Source: Mycobacterium ahvazicum (lineage in GTDB: Bacteria > Actinomycetota > Actinomycetes > Mycobacteriales > Mycobacteriaceae). From it: a DNA stretch of 64,000 nucleotides. The stretch is from the NCBI RefSeq assembly GCF_900176255.2, contig NZ_FXEG02000005.1:310001-374000 (forward strand), given 5' to 3'. Position numbers and translations under genes: made by a program. The notes beneath the pieces were generated by a model. The model made no database searches. It was not told the origin of the DNA and worked only from the letters and a program-made list of their open reading frames with translations. Positions within the stretch are counted from its first letter, which is position 1, and each line of letters begins with the position of its first letter. This document shows, one piece after another, positions 35,020-43,447 of the stretch.

Positions 35020-37359
35020 TCAGAGCTTGCTGACCGGCGCGTGATTGTGCATCAGCTTGACCCGCCCGGAGCTGCCGAAGTCGATCAGCGACATTGCCGA
35101 TTCACCGACTCCGGACACTTCTTCGACGCGACCCAGCCCGTACTTGTCGTGGGTCACGCGATCGCCGGGCTCCAGCACCAGTAGCGGGCGCTTGCCTGCC
35201 CCGGAGCGGGTGGGCGCCGCGCGCGGCGTTCCGAACCGTCCGGCACCGCTCACCGGCGCGCTGTACGACGGGGCCGGCGCGGTGCGCCGCCACTCCATCA
35301 GTTCTTGCGGAATCTCTTGCAGGAAACGCGATTCGGGGTTCAGCATCGGCTGCCCCCAAGAGGAACGCACAATCGCCCGGCTCAGATACAGCCGTTGCCG
35401 GGCGCGGGTGATGCCCACGTAGGCCAGCCGCCGCTCCTCGGACAGCTCGGTCGGGTCGTCGAGCGCCCGCATGTGCGGGAACATCCCGTCCTCCCAGCCG
35501 GTGACGAACACCACCGGGAACTCCAGACCCTTCGCGGTGTGCAACGTCATCAGCGTCACCACGCCGGCCGCATGCTCGGGAATCTCGTCGGTATCGGCGA
35601 CAAGTGACACCCGTTCCAGGAATTGCGCCAGCACACCGGTCTCGGGCACGTCTTCGTCCTCCGGCGCCTCATCGAGCGCGGCGGCTCCCCCGGTTTCTAA
35701 GGCCTCGTCAATGCTGAATTCGTGTGCGACGCTGACGAGTTCATTGAGGTTGTCCAGCCGGGCCAACTCCTGCGGATCGGTCGAGGACTCCAGCTCCCGA
35801 CGGTATCCGGTCCGTTCCAGCACCGCCTCGACCAGATCGCCGAGGTCGTCATCGAGGTGGCCCCGCAACTCGTCGAGCAGCTCGACGAATCCCGAAATCG
35901 CCTTCTCCGCACGGGAATTGAGCATCGGAACTTTACCCTCGGCGGCCGCGACCAACGCGTCGGCGAAGCTGGCGCCGGTGTTCTCGGCGTAGACCGCCAC
36001 GCACGCCTCGGCGCGGTCGCCGATACCCCGGCGCGGGGTGTTGAGGATGCGCCGCATGCTGACCGCATCGCCGGGGTTGTCCAGCACCCGCAGGTAGGCG
36101 ACGATGTCGCGGATTTCCTTGCGCTCGTAGAAGCGCACCCCCCCGACAACCTTGTACGGGATGCCGGCGCGGATGAACACCTCCTCGAGCGACCGCGACG
36201 AATTGTTGGTGCGGTAGAAGACGGCCACATCGTTATAGGTAATTTCGCCCTGCTCGGCGAGCGCGTCAATTTCTTGCGCGACGAACCGGGCCTCGTCGTG
36301 CTCATTGTCGGCGACATAGCCGACGATCAACTCCCCTTCACCGGCGTCGGTCCACAGCCGCTTCTCCCGGCGCCCGGAGTTGCGCGCGATCACCGAATTG
36401 GCCGCCGAAAGTATGTTCTGCGTCGAGCGGTAATTCTGCTCCAGCAGAATGGTGGTGGCGTCGGGGTAGTCGCGTTCAAACTCCTCGATATTGCGAATGG
36501 TGGCGCCCCGGAACGCGTAGATCGACTGATCCGCGTCGCCGACCACACATAATTCCGCGGGCGGCACGTCGTCGTCGGACGAATTGGCGTCCCAGCGCCC
36601 GACCAATTCCCGCACCAGCACATATTGGGCGTGGTTGGTGTCCTGGTATTCGTCGACCAAAACGTGGCGGAACCGGCGGCGGTAGTACTGAGCGATCTGC
36701 GGGAAGGTCTGCAGCACCGCGACGGTCTCGCCGATCAAATCGTCGAAGTCCAGCGCGTTGGCCGCGCGCAGCCGGCGTTGGTATTCGCTGTAAACCGAGG
36801 CGACGGTGTGAGCCAAGTCATCGGATTCGTCCGTGAGTTTGGCCACAGCCTGGTCCGGATCGATCAGTTCGTTCTTCAGGTTGGAGATCCCGACGGCGAG
36901 CAGTCGCGGCGAGTACCGCTTGATGTCCAGACCCATGTCGCGCCCGATCATCTGCAGCAGGCGCCGCGAGTCGTCGGCGTCGTAGATGGAGAAGTTCGAA
37001 TTGAGACCCTTGATCAGGGAGGCCTGGTTGCGCAGGATGCGAACGCACGTCGAATGAAAGGTGGACACCCACATCGCGCGAGCGCGGTTGCCGACCAGCC
37101 GCACCACCCGTTCGCGCATCTCAGCGGCGGCTTTGTTGGTGAAGGTGATCGCGAGAATCTGCCCGACCCCGACGCCGCGTGCGGCGACCAGATAGGCCAC
37201 GCGGCGCGTCAGCACCGCGGTCTTCCCGGAGCCCGCGCCGGCCACGATCAGCAGTGGCGAGCCCTCGTGGACGACGGCCTGGCGTTGTTGCGGATTGAGT
37301 CCGTCGAGCAGCTGGTCTATCTCGGCGGCGAGCTTGGCATCGGTTGCGTGCACAGTCAT
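35020..37359 (-). CDS. uvrD1: ATP-dependent DNA helicase UvrD1
   Basis: Superfamily 1A 3'-5' helicase of 779 residues with motif I GAGSGKTAVLTRR, motif II VDEYQDTN, motif III GDADQSIYAFRGA, motif IV QNYRSTQ, motif V TLHTAKGLEFPVVF and motif VI YVGITRARQRLYL. The C-terminal Tudor-like segment (PGDRVTHDKYGLGRVEEVSG) is the RNA polymerase/Ku interaction region of PcrA/UvrD1 proteins. It works in nucleotide excision repair, and Ku stimulates it in mycobacteria; ku lies 22 kb away in this window. Confidence 0.97.
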   Translation of the reverse strand: MTVHATDAKLAAEIDQLLDGLNPQQRQAVVHEGSPLLIVAGAGSGKTAVLTRRVAYLVAARGVGVGQILAITFTNKAAAEMRERVVRLVGNRARAMWVSTFHSTCVRILRNQASLIKGLNSNFSIYDADDSRRLLQMIGRDMGLDIKRYSPRLLAVGISNLKNELIDPDQAVAKLTDESDDLAHTVASVYSEYQRRLRAANALDFDDLIGETVAVLQTFPQIAQYYRRRFRHVLVDEYQDTNHAQYVLVRELVGRWDANSSDDDVPPAELCVVGDADQSIYAFRGATIRNIEEFERDYPDATTILLEQNYRSTQNILSAANSVIARNSGRREKRLWTDAGEGELIVGYVADNEHDEARFVAQEIDALAEQGEITYNDVAVFYRTNNSSRSLEEVFIRAGIPYKVVGGVRFYERKEIRDIVAYLRVLDNPGDAVSMRRILNTPRRGIGDRAEACVAVYAENTGASFADALVAAAEGKVPMLNSRAEKAISGFVELLDELRGHLDDDLGDLVEAVLERTGYRRELESSTDPQELARLDNLNELVSVAHEFSIDEALETGGAAALDEAPEDEDVPETGVLAQFLERVSLVADTDEIPEHAAGVVTLMTLHTAKGLEFPVVFVTGWEDGMFPHMRALDDPTELSEERRLAYVGITRARQRLYLSRAIVRSSWGQPMLNPESRFLQEIPQELMEWRRTAPAPSYSAPVSGAGRFGTPRAAPTRSGAGKRPLLVLEPGDRVTHDKYGLGRVEEVSGVGESAMSLIDFGSSGRVKLMHNHAPVSKL

Positions 37360-37471
37360 GTCCGCCTCAATTTACCGCCGACCACCGACGGCAAGTGCCC
37401 AGGCCACGGCCGCATTGCGGGGTCGAACGGGATCAACTTTTCGTTTTGCTCCCGCGTGTCCGTGGGTGTGG

Positions 37472-37477
37472 CACACT
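37472..37477 (+). promoter_or_regulatory. candidate -10 box for the chorismate mutase leader
   Basis: CACACT ends 6 bases before ATG 37484, the spacing of a leaderless mycobacterial transcript. It matches TAnnnT only at A2 and T6, so it is a moderate candidate. Confidence 0.35.
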
Positions 37478-37483
37478 CGTTAC

Positions 37484-37576
37484 ATGGACAATACGCAGCT
37501 CCATCGCCGCCTCTCGATCCTCGAGTGGCGTCGCCGATTTTTCTGTGGGTACCGGCCCGCGGTGCCCATGGTCTAG
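37484..37576 (+). CDS. putative leader peptide with aromatic cluster (30 aa)
   Basis: This 30-codon ORF starts MDNTQLHRRL, contains Trp15, Phe19, Phe20 and Tyr23 in the stretch EWRRRFFCGY, and ends PAVPMV-stop. No ribosome site precedes the ATG; a leaderless start is suggested. It sits 133 bp before the chorismate mutase gene, just ahead of a terminator-like hairpin. Trp, Phe and Tyr are end products of the branch point that chorismate mutase draws on, which is the reason to read it as an attenuator leader. It could instead be a fragment of a decayed gene. Confidence 0.5.
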   Translation: MDNTQLHRRLSILEWRRRFFCGYRPAVPMV

Positions 37577-37593
37577 CTGTGATTGCTAGAGCC
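37546..37593 (+). promoter_or_regulatory. leader hairpins: putative pause stem and antiterminator
   Basis: Hairpin A pairs TGGGTACCG (37546-37554) with CGGTGCCCA (37560-37568), 9 bp with one G-U, starting 2 nt after the two Phe codons. Hairpin B pairs TCTAGC (37572-37577, containing the leader stop codon) with GCTAGA (37585-37590) and can extend by GG/CC across one bulge. B shares 37589-37593 with the left arm of the terminator hairpin, so B and the terminator exclude each other. A ribosome at the stop codon would block B and favour termination. Confidence 0.5.
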
Positions 37594-37631
37594 CTGTGGT
37601 CCGCCTTCCGGATTCAGGGCTCGAACTTTTT
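37589..37631 (+). terminator. intrinsic-terminator-like hairpin before chorismate mutase
   Basis: GAGCCCTG (37589-37596) pairs perfectly with CAGGGCTC (37615-37622); an inner TCCG/CGGA stem closes a 5-nt loop. TTTTT follows 4 nt later (37627-37631). Such a hairpin upstream of, not after, a gene is unusual for this genome and suggests conditional termination. Confidence 0.65.
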
Positions 37632-37709
37632 CCAGAGCGAGAAACGTTTTCAAGCCGAATAGCGAACAAGACGAAAAGAACAACACAAAACAACACGGGG
37701 GTAGCAGGG

Positions 37710-37982
37710 ATGAGCGTCGAGATGATCGACATTGAACAGTTGGCGAACATTGAAGAGTTGCGCCTTGAGATCGACCGGCTGGATGCCGAGATTCTTGCGG
37801 CCGTCAGAAGGCGTGCCGAAGTTTCGCGGGAGATCGGCCGTGCCCGGATGGCGTCCGGGGGGACGCGCCTGGTTCACAGCCGGGAGATGAAGGTCATCCA
37901 GCGTTACAGCGAGCTCGGCCCGGAGGGCAAGGACTTGGCGATGCTGCTGCTGCGCCTGGGCCGGGGCCGGCTCGGCCACTGA
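37710..37982 (+). CDS. chorismate mutase, AroQ-delta type (Rv0948c-like)
   Basis: Intracellular chorismate mutase of 90 residues, converting chorismate to prephenate for Phe and Tyr synthesis. It has the AroQ-delta features: EIDRLDAEILAAVRRRAEVS (helix 1, catalytic Arg), GKARMASGG-like loop RARMASGGTRLVHSREMKVI and the C-terminal LLLRLGRGRLGH that contacts DAHP synthase. M. tuberculosis chorismate mutase of this type is only active in complex with DAHP synthase. ATG 37710 gives exactly the family length; GGGGGTAGCAGGG lies just upstream. The A-rich, unstructured 37632-37700 links it to the terminator-like leader. Confidence 0.93.
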   Translation: MSVEMIDIEQLANIEELRLEIDRLDAEILAAVRRRAEVSREIGRARMASGGTRLVHSREMKVIQRYSELGPEGKDLAMLLLRLGRGRLGH

Positions 37983-38080
37983 CAATCCCCGACACCGAGG
38001 ATTTTTTACCGCGAATTTCTGCTATTCCCGCGGCGAATCGTGCTGCCCGCCAGCGGTGGCTGTGGCCGGTGACTCGGCAC

Positions 38081-38086
38081 TAGGGT
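38081..38086 (+). promoter_or_regulatory. -10 box for leaderless pgi
   Basis: TAGGGT (TAnnnT) ends 6 bases before the pgi ATG and no ribosome site is present, so pgi is probably leaderless. Confidence 0.5.
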
Positions 38087-38092
38087 CGAACC

Positions 38093-39757
38093 ATGACCTC
38101 CGTGCTCACCATCCCCGACATCACCGCCACTCCGGCGTGGGACGCCCTGCGTAGGCATCACGAGCAAATCGGCGAAACCCACCTGCGCCAACTCTTCGAC
38201 GACGACCCCGATCGCGGTCGCGATCTGGCGGTGACGGTCGGCGACCTCTACATCGACTACAGCAAGCACCGCGTCAGCCGTGAGACGCTGCGGCTGCTGG
38301 TCGAACTGGCGCGCGCAGCCAACCTCGAAGAGCGCCGCGATCAAATGTTCTCCGGCGTGCACATCAACACCTCGGAGGATCGCGCGGTTCTGCACACCGC
38401 GCTGCGGCTGCCCCGGGATAGCGAGTTGGTGGTCGACGGCCAAAATGTCGTCGAGGACGTCCACAGCGTGCTGGATGCGATGGGCGATTTCACCGATCGG
38501 CTGCGCAGCGGCGAATGGACCGGCGCCACCGGCGAGCGAATTCGCACCGTAGTCAACATCGGCATCGGGGGTTCGGATCTGGGTCCGGTGATGGTGTATC
38601 AGGCATTGCGCCATTACGTGGACGCCGGAATTTCGGCACGTTTTGTCTCCAACGTCGACCCCGCGGACCTGGTTGCAAAGCTTGCCGATTTAGACCCCGC
38701 GACAACCCTTTTCATCGTCGCGTCCAAGACGTTCTCGACCCTGGAAACGCTCACCAATGCGACGGCCGCGCGCCGCTGGCTGACCGACGCGCTCGGCGAC
38801 GCCGCGGTGTCGAAGCATTTCGTCGCGGTCTCGACGAACAAGCGCCTGGTCGACGAGTTCGGTATCAACACCGACAACATGTTCGGGTTCTGGGACTGGG
38901 TCGGCGGACGTTACTCGGTCGATTCGGCGATCGGCCTGTCGGTGATGGCCGCGATCGGCCGGGAGGCCTTCGCCGATTTCCTGTCCGGATTCCACATCGT
39001 CGACGAGCACTTCAGAACCGCGCCGCTGGAGTCCAATGCGCCCGCCCTGCTGGGCCTGATCGGGCTGTGGTACTCGACCTACTTCAACGCCCAGTCCCGC
39101 GCCGTGCTGCCCTACTCCAACGACCTGGCCCGCTTCGCCGCCTACCTGCAACAGCTGACCATGGAATCCAACGGCAAGTCGGTGCGTGCGGATGGCACAC
39201 CGGTTACCACCGATACCGGTGAAATCTATTGGGGCGAACCAGGAACCAACGGTCAGCACGCCTTCTACCAATTGCTGCACCAGGGCACCCGGTTGATACC
39301 GGCCGACTTCATCGGCTTCAGCCAACCCACCGACGACCTGCCCACCATCGAAGGCACCGGCAGCATGCACGACCTGTTGATGAGCAACTTCTTCGCGCAG
39401 ACCCAGGTGCTGGCATTCGGCAAGACCGCGCAGGAGATCGCCGCCGAGGGCACGCCCGCCGACGTGGTGCCGCACAAGGTCATGCCCGGCAACCGGCCGT
39501 CGACTTCGATTCTGGCCGAACGGCTTACGCCGTCGGTGGTGGGACAGCTGATCGCACTGTACGAGCATCAGGTGTTCACCGAGGGCGTGGTGTGGGGCAT
39601 CGACTCGTTCGATCAGTGGGGTGTCGAGCTGGGCAAGACACAGGCCAAGGCGCTGCTTCCGGTGCTTACCAGCGACACCTCCCCGGCGCCACAGTCGGAC
39701 AGCTCGACCGACGCCCTGGTTCGTCGTTACCGGACCGAACGCGGACGAGTCAGCTAG
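38093..39757 (+). CDS. pgi: glucose-6-phosphate isomerase
   Basis: Interconverts glucose 6-phosphate and fructose 6-phosphate. The 554 residues carry the SIS domains and both family signatures (NIGIGGSDLGPVM; FGFWDWVGGRYSVDSAIGLS; C-terminal GIDSFDQWGVELGK), including the catalytic Glu/His/Lys set. Full length. Its TAG stop shares CTAG (39754-39757) with the convergent TetR gene. Confidence 0.97.
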   Translation: MTSVLTIPDITATPAWDALRRHHEQIGETHLRQLFDDDPDRGRDLAVTVGDLYIDYSKHRVSRETLRLLVELARAANLEERRDQMFSGVHINTSEDRAVLHTALRLPRDSELVVDGQNVVEDVHSVLDAMGDFTDRLRSGEWTGATGERIRTVVNIGIGGSDLGPVMVYQALRHYVDAGISARFVSNVDPADLVAKLADLDPATTLFIVASKTFSTLETLTNATAARRWLTDALGDAAVSKHFVAVSTNKRLVDEFGINTDNMFGFWDWVGGRYSVDSAIGLSVMAAIGREAFADFLSGFHIVDEHFRTAPLESNAPALLGLIGLWYSTYFNAQSRAVLPYSNDLARFAAYLQQLTMESNGKSVRADGTPVTTDTGEIYWGEPGTNGQHAFYQLLHQGTRLIPADFIGFSQPTDDLPTIEGTGSMHDLLMSNFFAQTQVLAFGKTAQEIAAEGTPADVVPHKVMPGNRPSTSILAERLTPSVVGQLIALYEHQVFTEGVVWGIDSFDQWGVELGKTQAKALLPVLTSDTSPAPQSDSSTDALVRRYRTERGRVS

Positions 39758-40377
39758 GCGTCTGCGGCAGTCGGGCTCATCACGTCGGACCCGAGTCGCC
39801 GCACAAAGGTGCGAAGCCGTTCCACGGTCGCGGTCTGCGGGTCAGACAGGTGTAGTCGCAGCAGTTCGCGACCGGAGGCGTGCAGGATCCGGGCCGTGTA
39901 TTCGGGATCGTGCACCTGCGGGTTGATGCGCAGCAGTTCGCGGACGAAGAACTCGAGCACGACGGCTTCGGACTGGGCCAGGCGGGCATACAACTGCGGC
40001 GGCGCGCCCTGCGGCGGGAACATAAACAGCCGCCACGTCGCCGGGTGGGCGTCGACGGCGGCCAGCACCCCGTCGAACGCAAGCACGAGCGACTGATCTT
40101 CGGCGACGGTTTCCAGTCCAGAGATCGCCTCGGCGAACTGGGCGCCGGCCCGCGCCGCCTCGCGGTCGATCAGCTCGACGAACAGCCCGGCCAAGTCGCC
40201 GAACTTCTGATAGATCAACGACCGGTCGATACCGGCTTGGGCCGCGATGCGTTGTGGCGTCGCCGCGTGGAAGCCTTCGGCGTCGACGATCGCATGCGCG
40301 ACGTCGAGGATCTGCTCGCGGCGCTCCTCGGCGGTCATGCGCCGCTTGGGGCTGACCACAGTCACGCTTGACAGCAT
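39754..40377 (-). CDS. TetR-family transcriptional regulator
   Basis: The regulator has an N-terminal TetR helix-turn-helix (RREQILDVAHAIVDAEGF; PQRIAAQAGIDRSLIYQKFG) and a C-terminal ligand-binding domain of about 130 residues with a charged end (RLRTFVRRLGSDVM). Start choice is open: GTG 40404, ATG 40377 or GTG 40365; 40377 or 40365 keeps the operator outside the gene. It is divergent from a DUF2236 gene across a nested palindrome, so it very likely represses itself and that gene. Ligand unknown. Confidence 0.87.
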   Translation of the reverse strand: MLSSVTVVSPKRRMTAEERREQILDVAHAIVDAEGFHAATPQRIAAQAGIDRSLIYQKFGDLAGLFVELIDREAARAGAQFAEAISGLETVAEDQSLVLAFDGVLAAVDAHPATWRLFMFPPQGAPPQLYARLAQSEAVVLEFFVRELLRINPQVHDPEYTARILHASGRELLRLHLSDPQTATVERLRTFVRRLGSDVMSPTAADA

Positions 40378-40416
40378 AACTAACAAATTGTGAGTATTAC
40401 TCACTAACTGTTAGTT
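40378..40416. promoter_or_regulatory. nested palindromic operator of the TetR/DUF2236 pair
   Basis: The outer arms AACTAAC (40378-40384) and GTTAGTT (40410-40416) and the inner 15-bp perfect palindrome GTGAGTA-T-TACTCAC (40390-40404) share one centre at 40397. A further 13-bp palindrome ACTAAC-t-GTTAGT (40403-40415) overlaps the right side. The repeats occupy the whole divergent promoter region, as expected for a TetR site bound by two dimers. Confidence 0.8.
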
Positions 40417-40429
40417 AGCGGAGGTTGTG

Positions 40430-41749
40430 ATGGTCACGTACTACCCCGAACTCGCGGAGAGGGTCCGTAGCCAGCGCGATCTGCAGCCCGAGCTCTACGG
40501 CAACTTCGACTTCGACCAGCGGCCCGATCGCCTGGCCACCGAGCCCGACGTCGACACGGCTCTGCCCGCGTGGGTCGCCGACCGGGAGCCGATCCTGCAG
40601 GACGACCGCGTCGTCGAGTTGATGAGCACGGCGACCTTACTCGGCGATGTGGTCGCCGATCCCTATGCGGCGCTGATGAACACGCACAGCGTCACGCACC
40701 TGATCGACATGCTCAAGACGGCCTGCCGCCACGGGCTCGACGCGGTGCCCGACGCACCCCCCGAGCTGGTGTCGTTCATCGCCGCGATGGAGGCGACCCC
40801 GCGGTGGATCGACTTCGACCTGGTGCGCGAAGGTGCTCGGCAAGAACGCATTCCGGCGGCGCTGCTGGCCCCATTCATCACCCGCGGTGCCTTCGTCGCG
40901 ACGTTCACCAACACCTACGCCGCGCTGCCGATGGCTCTGACCGGAGCCCTCTCGGGCAAGCGGGCCGCCCGACGGGTCAACGAGACGGCCAGCTTCTTCG
41001 CCGTCACCACCCTGCCCGGTGCACTGGACCGCTACGGCCCCGGATTCGAAGCCGCGGCGATGGTCCGGCTGATGCACTCGATGGTCCGCTACAACGCGCT
41101 GAAGAAATCCGACAAGTGGGACGTCGCCATCTACGGTATGCCGGTGCCGCAGGTCGACCAGATGCCGGCCGGGATGATCGGCCAGTATCTGTTGGCGCGC
41201 AAGGCAAGACAGCAAGGCCGCACCGAATTCACCGCCGAAGAACGTGCCGTCGTCGAATTCGCCCGGTATCGCTGCTTTCTGCTCGGCCTGCCGGAAGAAC
41301 TGCTGCCGGCCGAACCCGCCGACATCATCCACGTCATGCATGCGCGCTCGGCATTGCTGCGGCACGGATTCGACAAGATCTGCCAGGAGCTGGTGCGCGG
41401 CACCATGGCCGCGTATCTGCGCCCCGACACCACGCTGTTCGACCGCTGCGCCGACGCGGTCGAAAAGAGTTTCAGCAAGTTCACTTTCGTGCGCACGTTC
41501 TGCGGCGGCAATCGCGACGTCGCTGAGGCCATGGGCGTCTGCCTCGACCCGACGGATCTGCTGCGCATCGCGCTGACCGCGCCGTTCATCCTCGGACGGT
41601 TCACCGCGGTCAGCCACGCCAGTCGCATCCCCGTGCTTCGGGACATCACGGACGCCTACGTGATCGGGCTGCTCAAGCTGCGGCTAAAGACCTACGGTAA
41701 GCCCGAATTCACCAGCGACGCAACACATTACACACCCGTACCGCACTGA
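40430..41749 (+). CDS. DUF2236 (MpaB/Lcp-like) oxygenase-family protein
   Basis: The protein of about 439 residues belongs to the DUF2236/MpaB' family, helical proteins related to fungal MpaB and latex-clearing oxygenase, thought to bind haem. Candidate ligand and fold positions include TNTYAALPMALTG, LMHSMVRYNAL and HVMHARSALLRHGF. ATG 40430 is favoured over GTG 40427 because GGAGG is at 40420-40424. It is under the control of the adjacent TetR palindrome. It is the only clearly inducible-looking oxygenase-type gene here; substrate unknown. Confidence 0.82.
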   Translation: MVTYYPELAERVRSQRDLQPELYGNFDFDQRPDRLATEPDVDTALPAWVADREPILQDDRVVELMSTATLLGDVVADPYAALMNTHSVTHLIDMLKTACRHGLDAVPDAPPELVSFIAAMEATPRWIDFDLVREGARQERIPAALLAPFITRGAFVATFTNTYAALPMALTGALSGKRAARRVNETASFFAVTTLPGALDRYGPGFEAAAMVRLMHSMVRYNALKKSDKWDVAIYGMPVPQVDQMPAGMIGQYLLARKARQQGRTEFTAEERAVVEFARYRCFLLGLPEELLPAEPADIIHVMHARSALLRHGFDKICQELVRGTMAAYLRPDTTLFDRCADAVEKSFSKFTFVRTFCGGNRDVAEAMGVCLDPTDLLRIALTAPFILGRFTAVSHASRIPVLRDITDAYVIGLLKLRLKTYGKPEFTSDATHYTPVPH

Positions 41750-41750
41750 A

Positions 41751-42500
41751 TCAGGCGAAGGGTTTGGTCAGCGGCGGCGGCAGCACCCGCAACAGCTGCA
41801 CCAGCGGCGCCCAGGGCCAGCGCGGCACCACGGCGCGGCCGGGCTCGCGCTCGATCGCGGCCACCAGTGCCCGAACGCCAGTTTCGTTGTCCACCATCAA
41901 CATTGTGCTCGCCGATTTCGCGGTCATCTCCGACTCGATGTAACCGGGCTCGATCGACGAAATCTTGATGGGGCCCTTGGCGTACTCGGCGCGCAGCGAC
42001 TCGCCCAGCGACGTCAGTCCGGCTTTGCTTGCGCAGTAGGCGGCTTTGACGCCGGGGACGCCCTTGTTGCCGAGGACCGACGAGATCAGCACCAGGTGGC
42101 CCGAGCCGCTCTTGTTGAACATCTCGAGAGCGGTTTCGATCTGCACGAGCGCGGCCAGCAGGTTGGTCTCGATGGTCTTCTTGTTCGCCCACAGCTTGCC
42201 GCTTCCCAGCGGCGCCCCGCTGCCGATCCCGGCGTTGACGATGATGCGATCGATGCCGCCCAACTCGTCGCTGAGCTCCGCGAACACCTTCGGCACCTGC
42301 TCGTGCTCCCGGACGTCCAGCGCGGCCACCGCGACCTTGATCGACGGATACTGCTGCGAGAGCTCGGCTTTCAGCTCATCGAGCCGGTCGGTGCGACGGG
42401 CGCACAGCGCCAGATCGCGCCCTTTGGCGGCGAAAGCACGCGCCATGCCGGCGCCCAGGCCGGAACTGGCCCCGGTGATGAGGATCTTCTGGCGTGTCAC
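41751..42500 (-). CDS. short-chain dehydrogenase/reductase (Rv0945-like)
   Basis: Classical SDR of 249 residues with the cofactor loop TGASSGLGAGMARAF, NAG motif (IIVNAGIG) and catalytic Ser-Tyr-Lys (LISSVLGN ... AAYCASKAG). The Arg after the second strand (CARRTDR) suggests NADP(H). GTG 42500 is chosen since it opens directly into VTRQKILITGASSG; the frame is open far upstream through the Fpg gene. Ends 2 bp from the convergent DUF2236 stop. Confidence 0.9.
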   Translation of the reverse strand: MTRQKILITGASSGLGAGMARAFAAKGRDLALCARRTDRLDELKAELSQQYPSIKVAVAALDVREHEQVPKVFAELSDELGGIDRIIVNAGIGSGAPLGSGKLWANKKTIETNLLAALVQIETALEMFNKSGSGHLVLISSVLGNKGVPGVKAAYCASKAGLTSLGESLRAEYAKGPIKISSIEPGYIESEMTAKSASTMLMVDNETGVRALVAAIEREPGRAVVPRWPWAPLVQLLRVLPPPLTKPFA

Positions 42501-42541
42501 CCGGGCAGCATATCGACAGGTGTCAAGTTCGCCACGATCGG

Positions 42542-43405
42542 CTACTTGAGCAGCCGTGACATCCGCCGATCGGCCAGCACCTTGCCGCCGGTCTGACACG
42601 TCGGGCAGTACTGGAAAGACTTGTCCGCGAACGACACTTCCCGCACGGTGTCGCCACACACCGGGCAGGGCAGCCCGGTGCGGGCGTGCACCCGCAGCCC
42701 GGAGCGCTTCTCCCCTTTGAGCATCGCCGCGCCTTGGCCGACGGAGCGGTTCACCGCGTCGGTCAGCACCGAGATCATCGCGTCGTGCAGGGTGACGAGC
42801 TGTTCGCGCGTCAGCTTTCCGGCCGTGGCGAACGGCGACATCTTGGCGACATGCAGGATTTCGTCGCTGTAGGCGTTGCCGATTCCGGCGATCACCTTCT
42901 GGTCGGTGATGACGGTCTTGATCCGCCCGGTATTGCCGGCCAGCACCACGGCCAGGTCGTCGACGCCCAGATCCAGGGCGTCCGGGCCCAGCGCGGCGAT
43001 GCCCGGCACCACCTCCGGGTCGTCGACAAGCCACACGGCCAGCCGCTTCTGGGTGCCGGCCTCGGTGAGGTCGAAGCCCGGCGCCTCGCCCGGCGTGCCC
43101 AGGTGCACGCGCAGCGCGATGGGTCCTTTACCGGGCCGCAGCGGGGCCGCGGCCAACTTGTCCGACCAGCGCAACCAGCCCGCGCGGGAAAGGTGGGCGA
43201 TCAACAACAGATGGCCGGCCTGCAGCCCCAGATACTTCCCCCACCGGTTGGCCCCGGTGACGGTGAGGCCGTGCAGCGCGCTGATCGGCGGATCGAAGGT
43301 TTTCAGGACCGACAATGCCCCGACATCGACGCGGCCGATCGTCGAGCCGACGGCATGGCGCCGCAGATGGTCGACGAGCGCTTCGATCTCGGGCAGTTCG
43401 GGCAT
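42542..43405 (-). CDS. Fpg/Nei-family DNA glycosylase
   Basis: Base-excision repair glycosylase/AP lyase of 287 residues. It starts MPELPEIEAL (catalytic Pro2 and Glu3), has Lys57 (RWGKYLG), an H2TH domain (VIAGIGNAYSDEILH) and a complete four-Cys zinc finger (CPVC at 247-250, CPTC at 267-270). It is therefore full length, whereas Rv0944 of M. tuberculosis at this position is, as I recall, only about 158 residues and lacks much of this. Confidence 0.93.
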   Translation of the reverse strand: MPELPEIEALVDHLRRHAVGSTIGRVDVGALSVLKTFDPPISALHGLTVTGANRWGKYLGLQAGHLLLIAHLSRAGWLRWSDKLAAAPLRPGKGPIALRVHLGTPGEAPGFDLTEAGTQKRLAVWLVDDPEVVPGIAALGPDALDLGVDDLAVVLAGNTGRIKTVITDQKVIAGIGNAYSDEILHVAKMSPFATAGKLTREQLVTLHDAMISVLTDAVNRSVGQGAAMLKGEKRSGLRVHARTGLPCPVCGDTVREVSFADKSFQYCPTCQTGGKVLADRRMSRLLK

Positions 43406-43447
43406 CTATTCAGTTTGCCGACCGCAGCTGTGACGTGTCCATCGAAC

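Noticed and set aside
42500..43034. Upstream extension of the SDR frame to 427 codons
   Set aside because: The extension lies inside the Fpg gene in another frame and has Arg/Gly-rich composition; GTG 42500 opens directly into the Rossmann motif.
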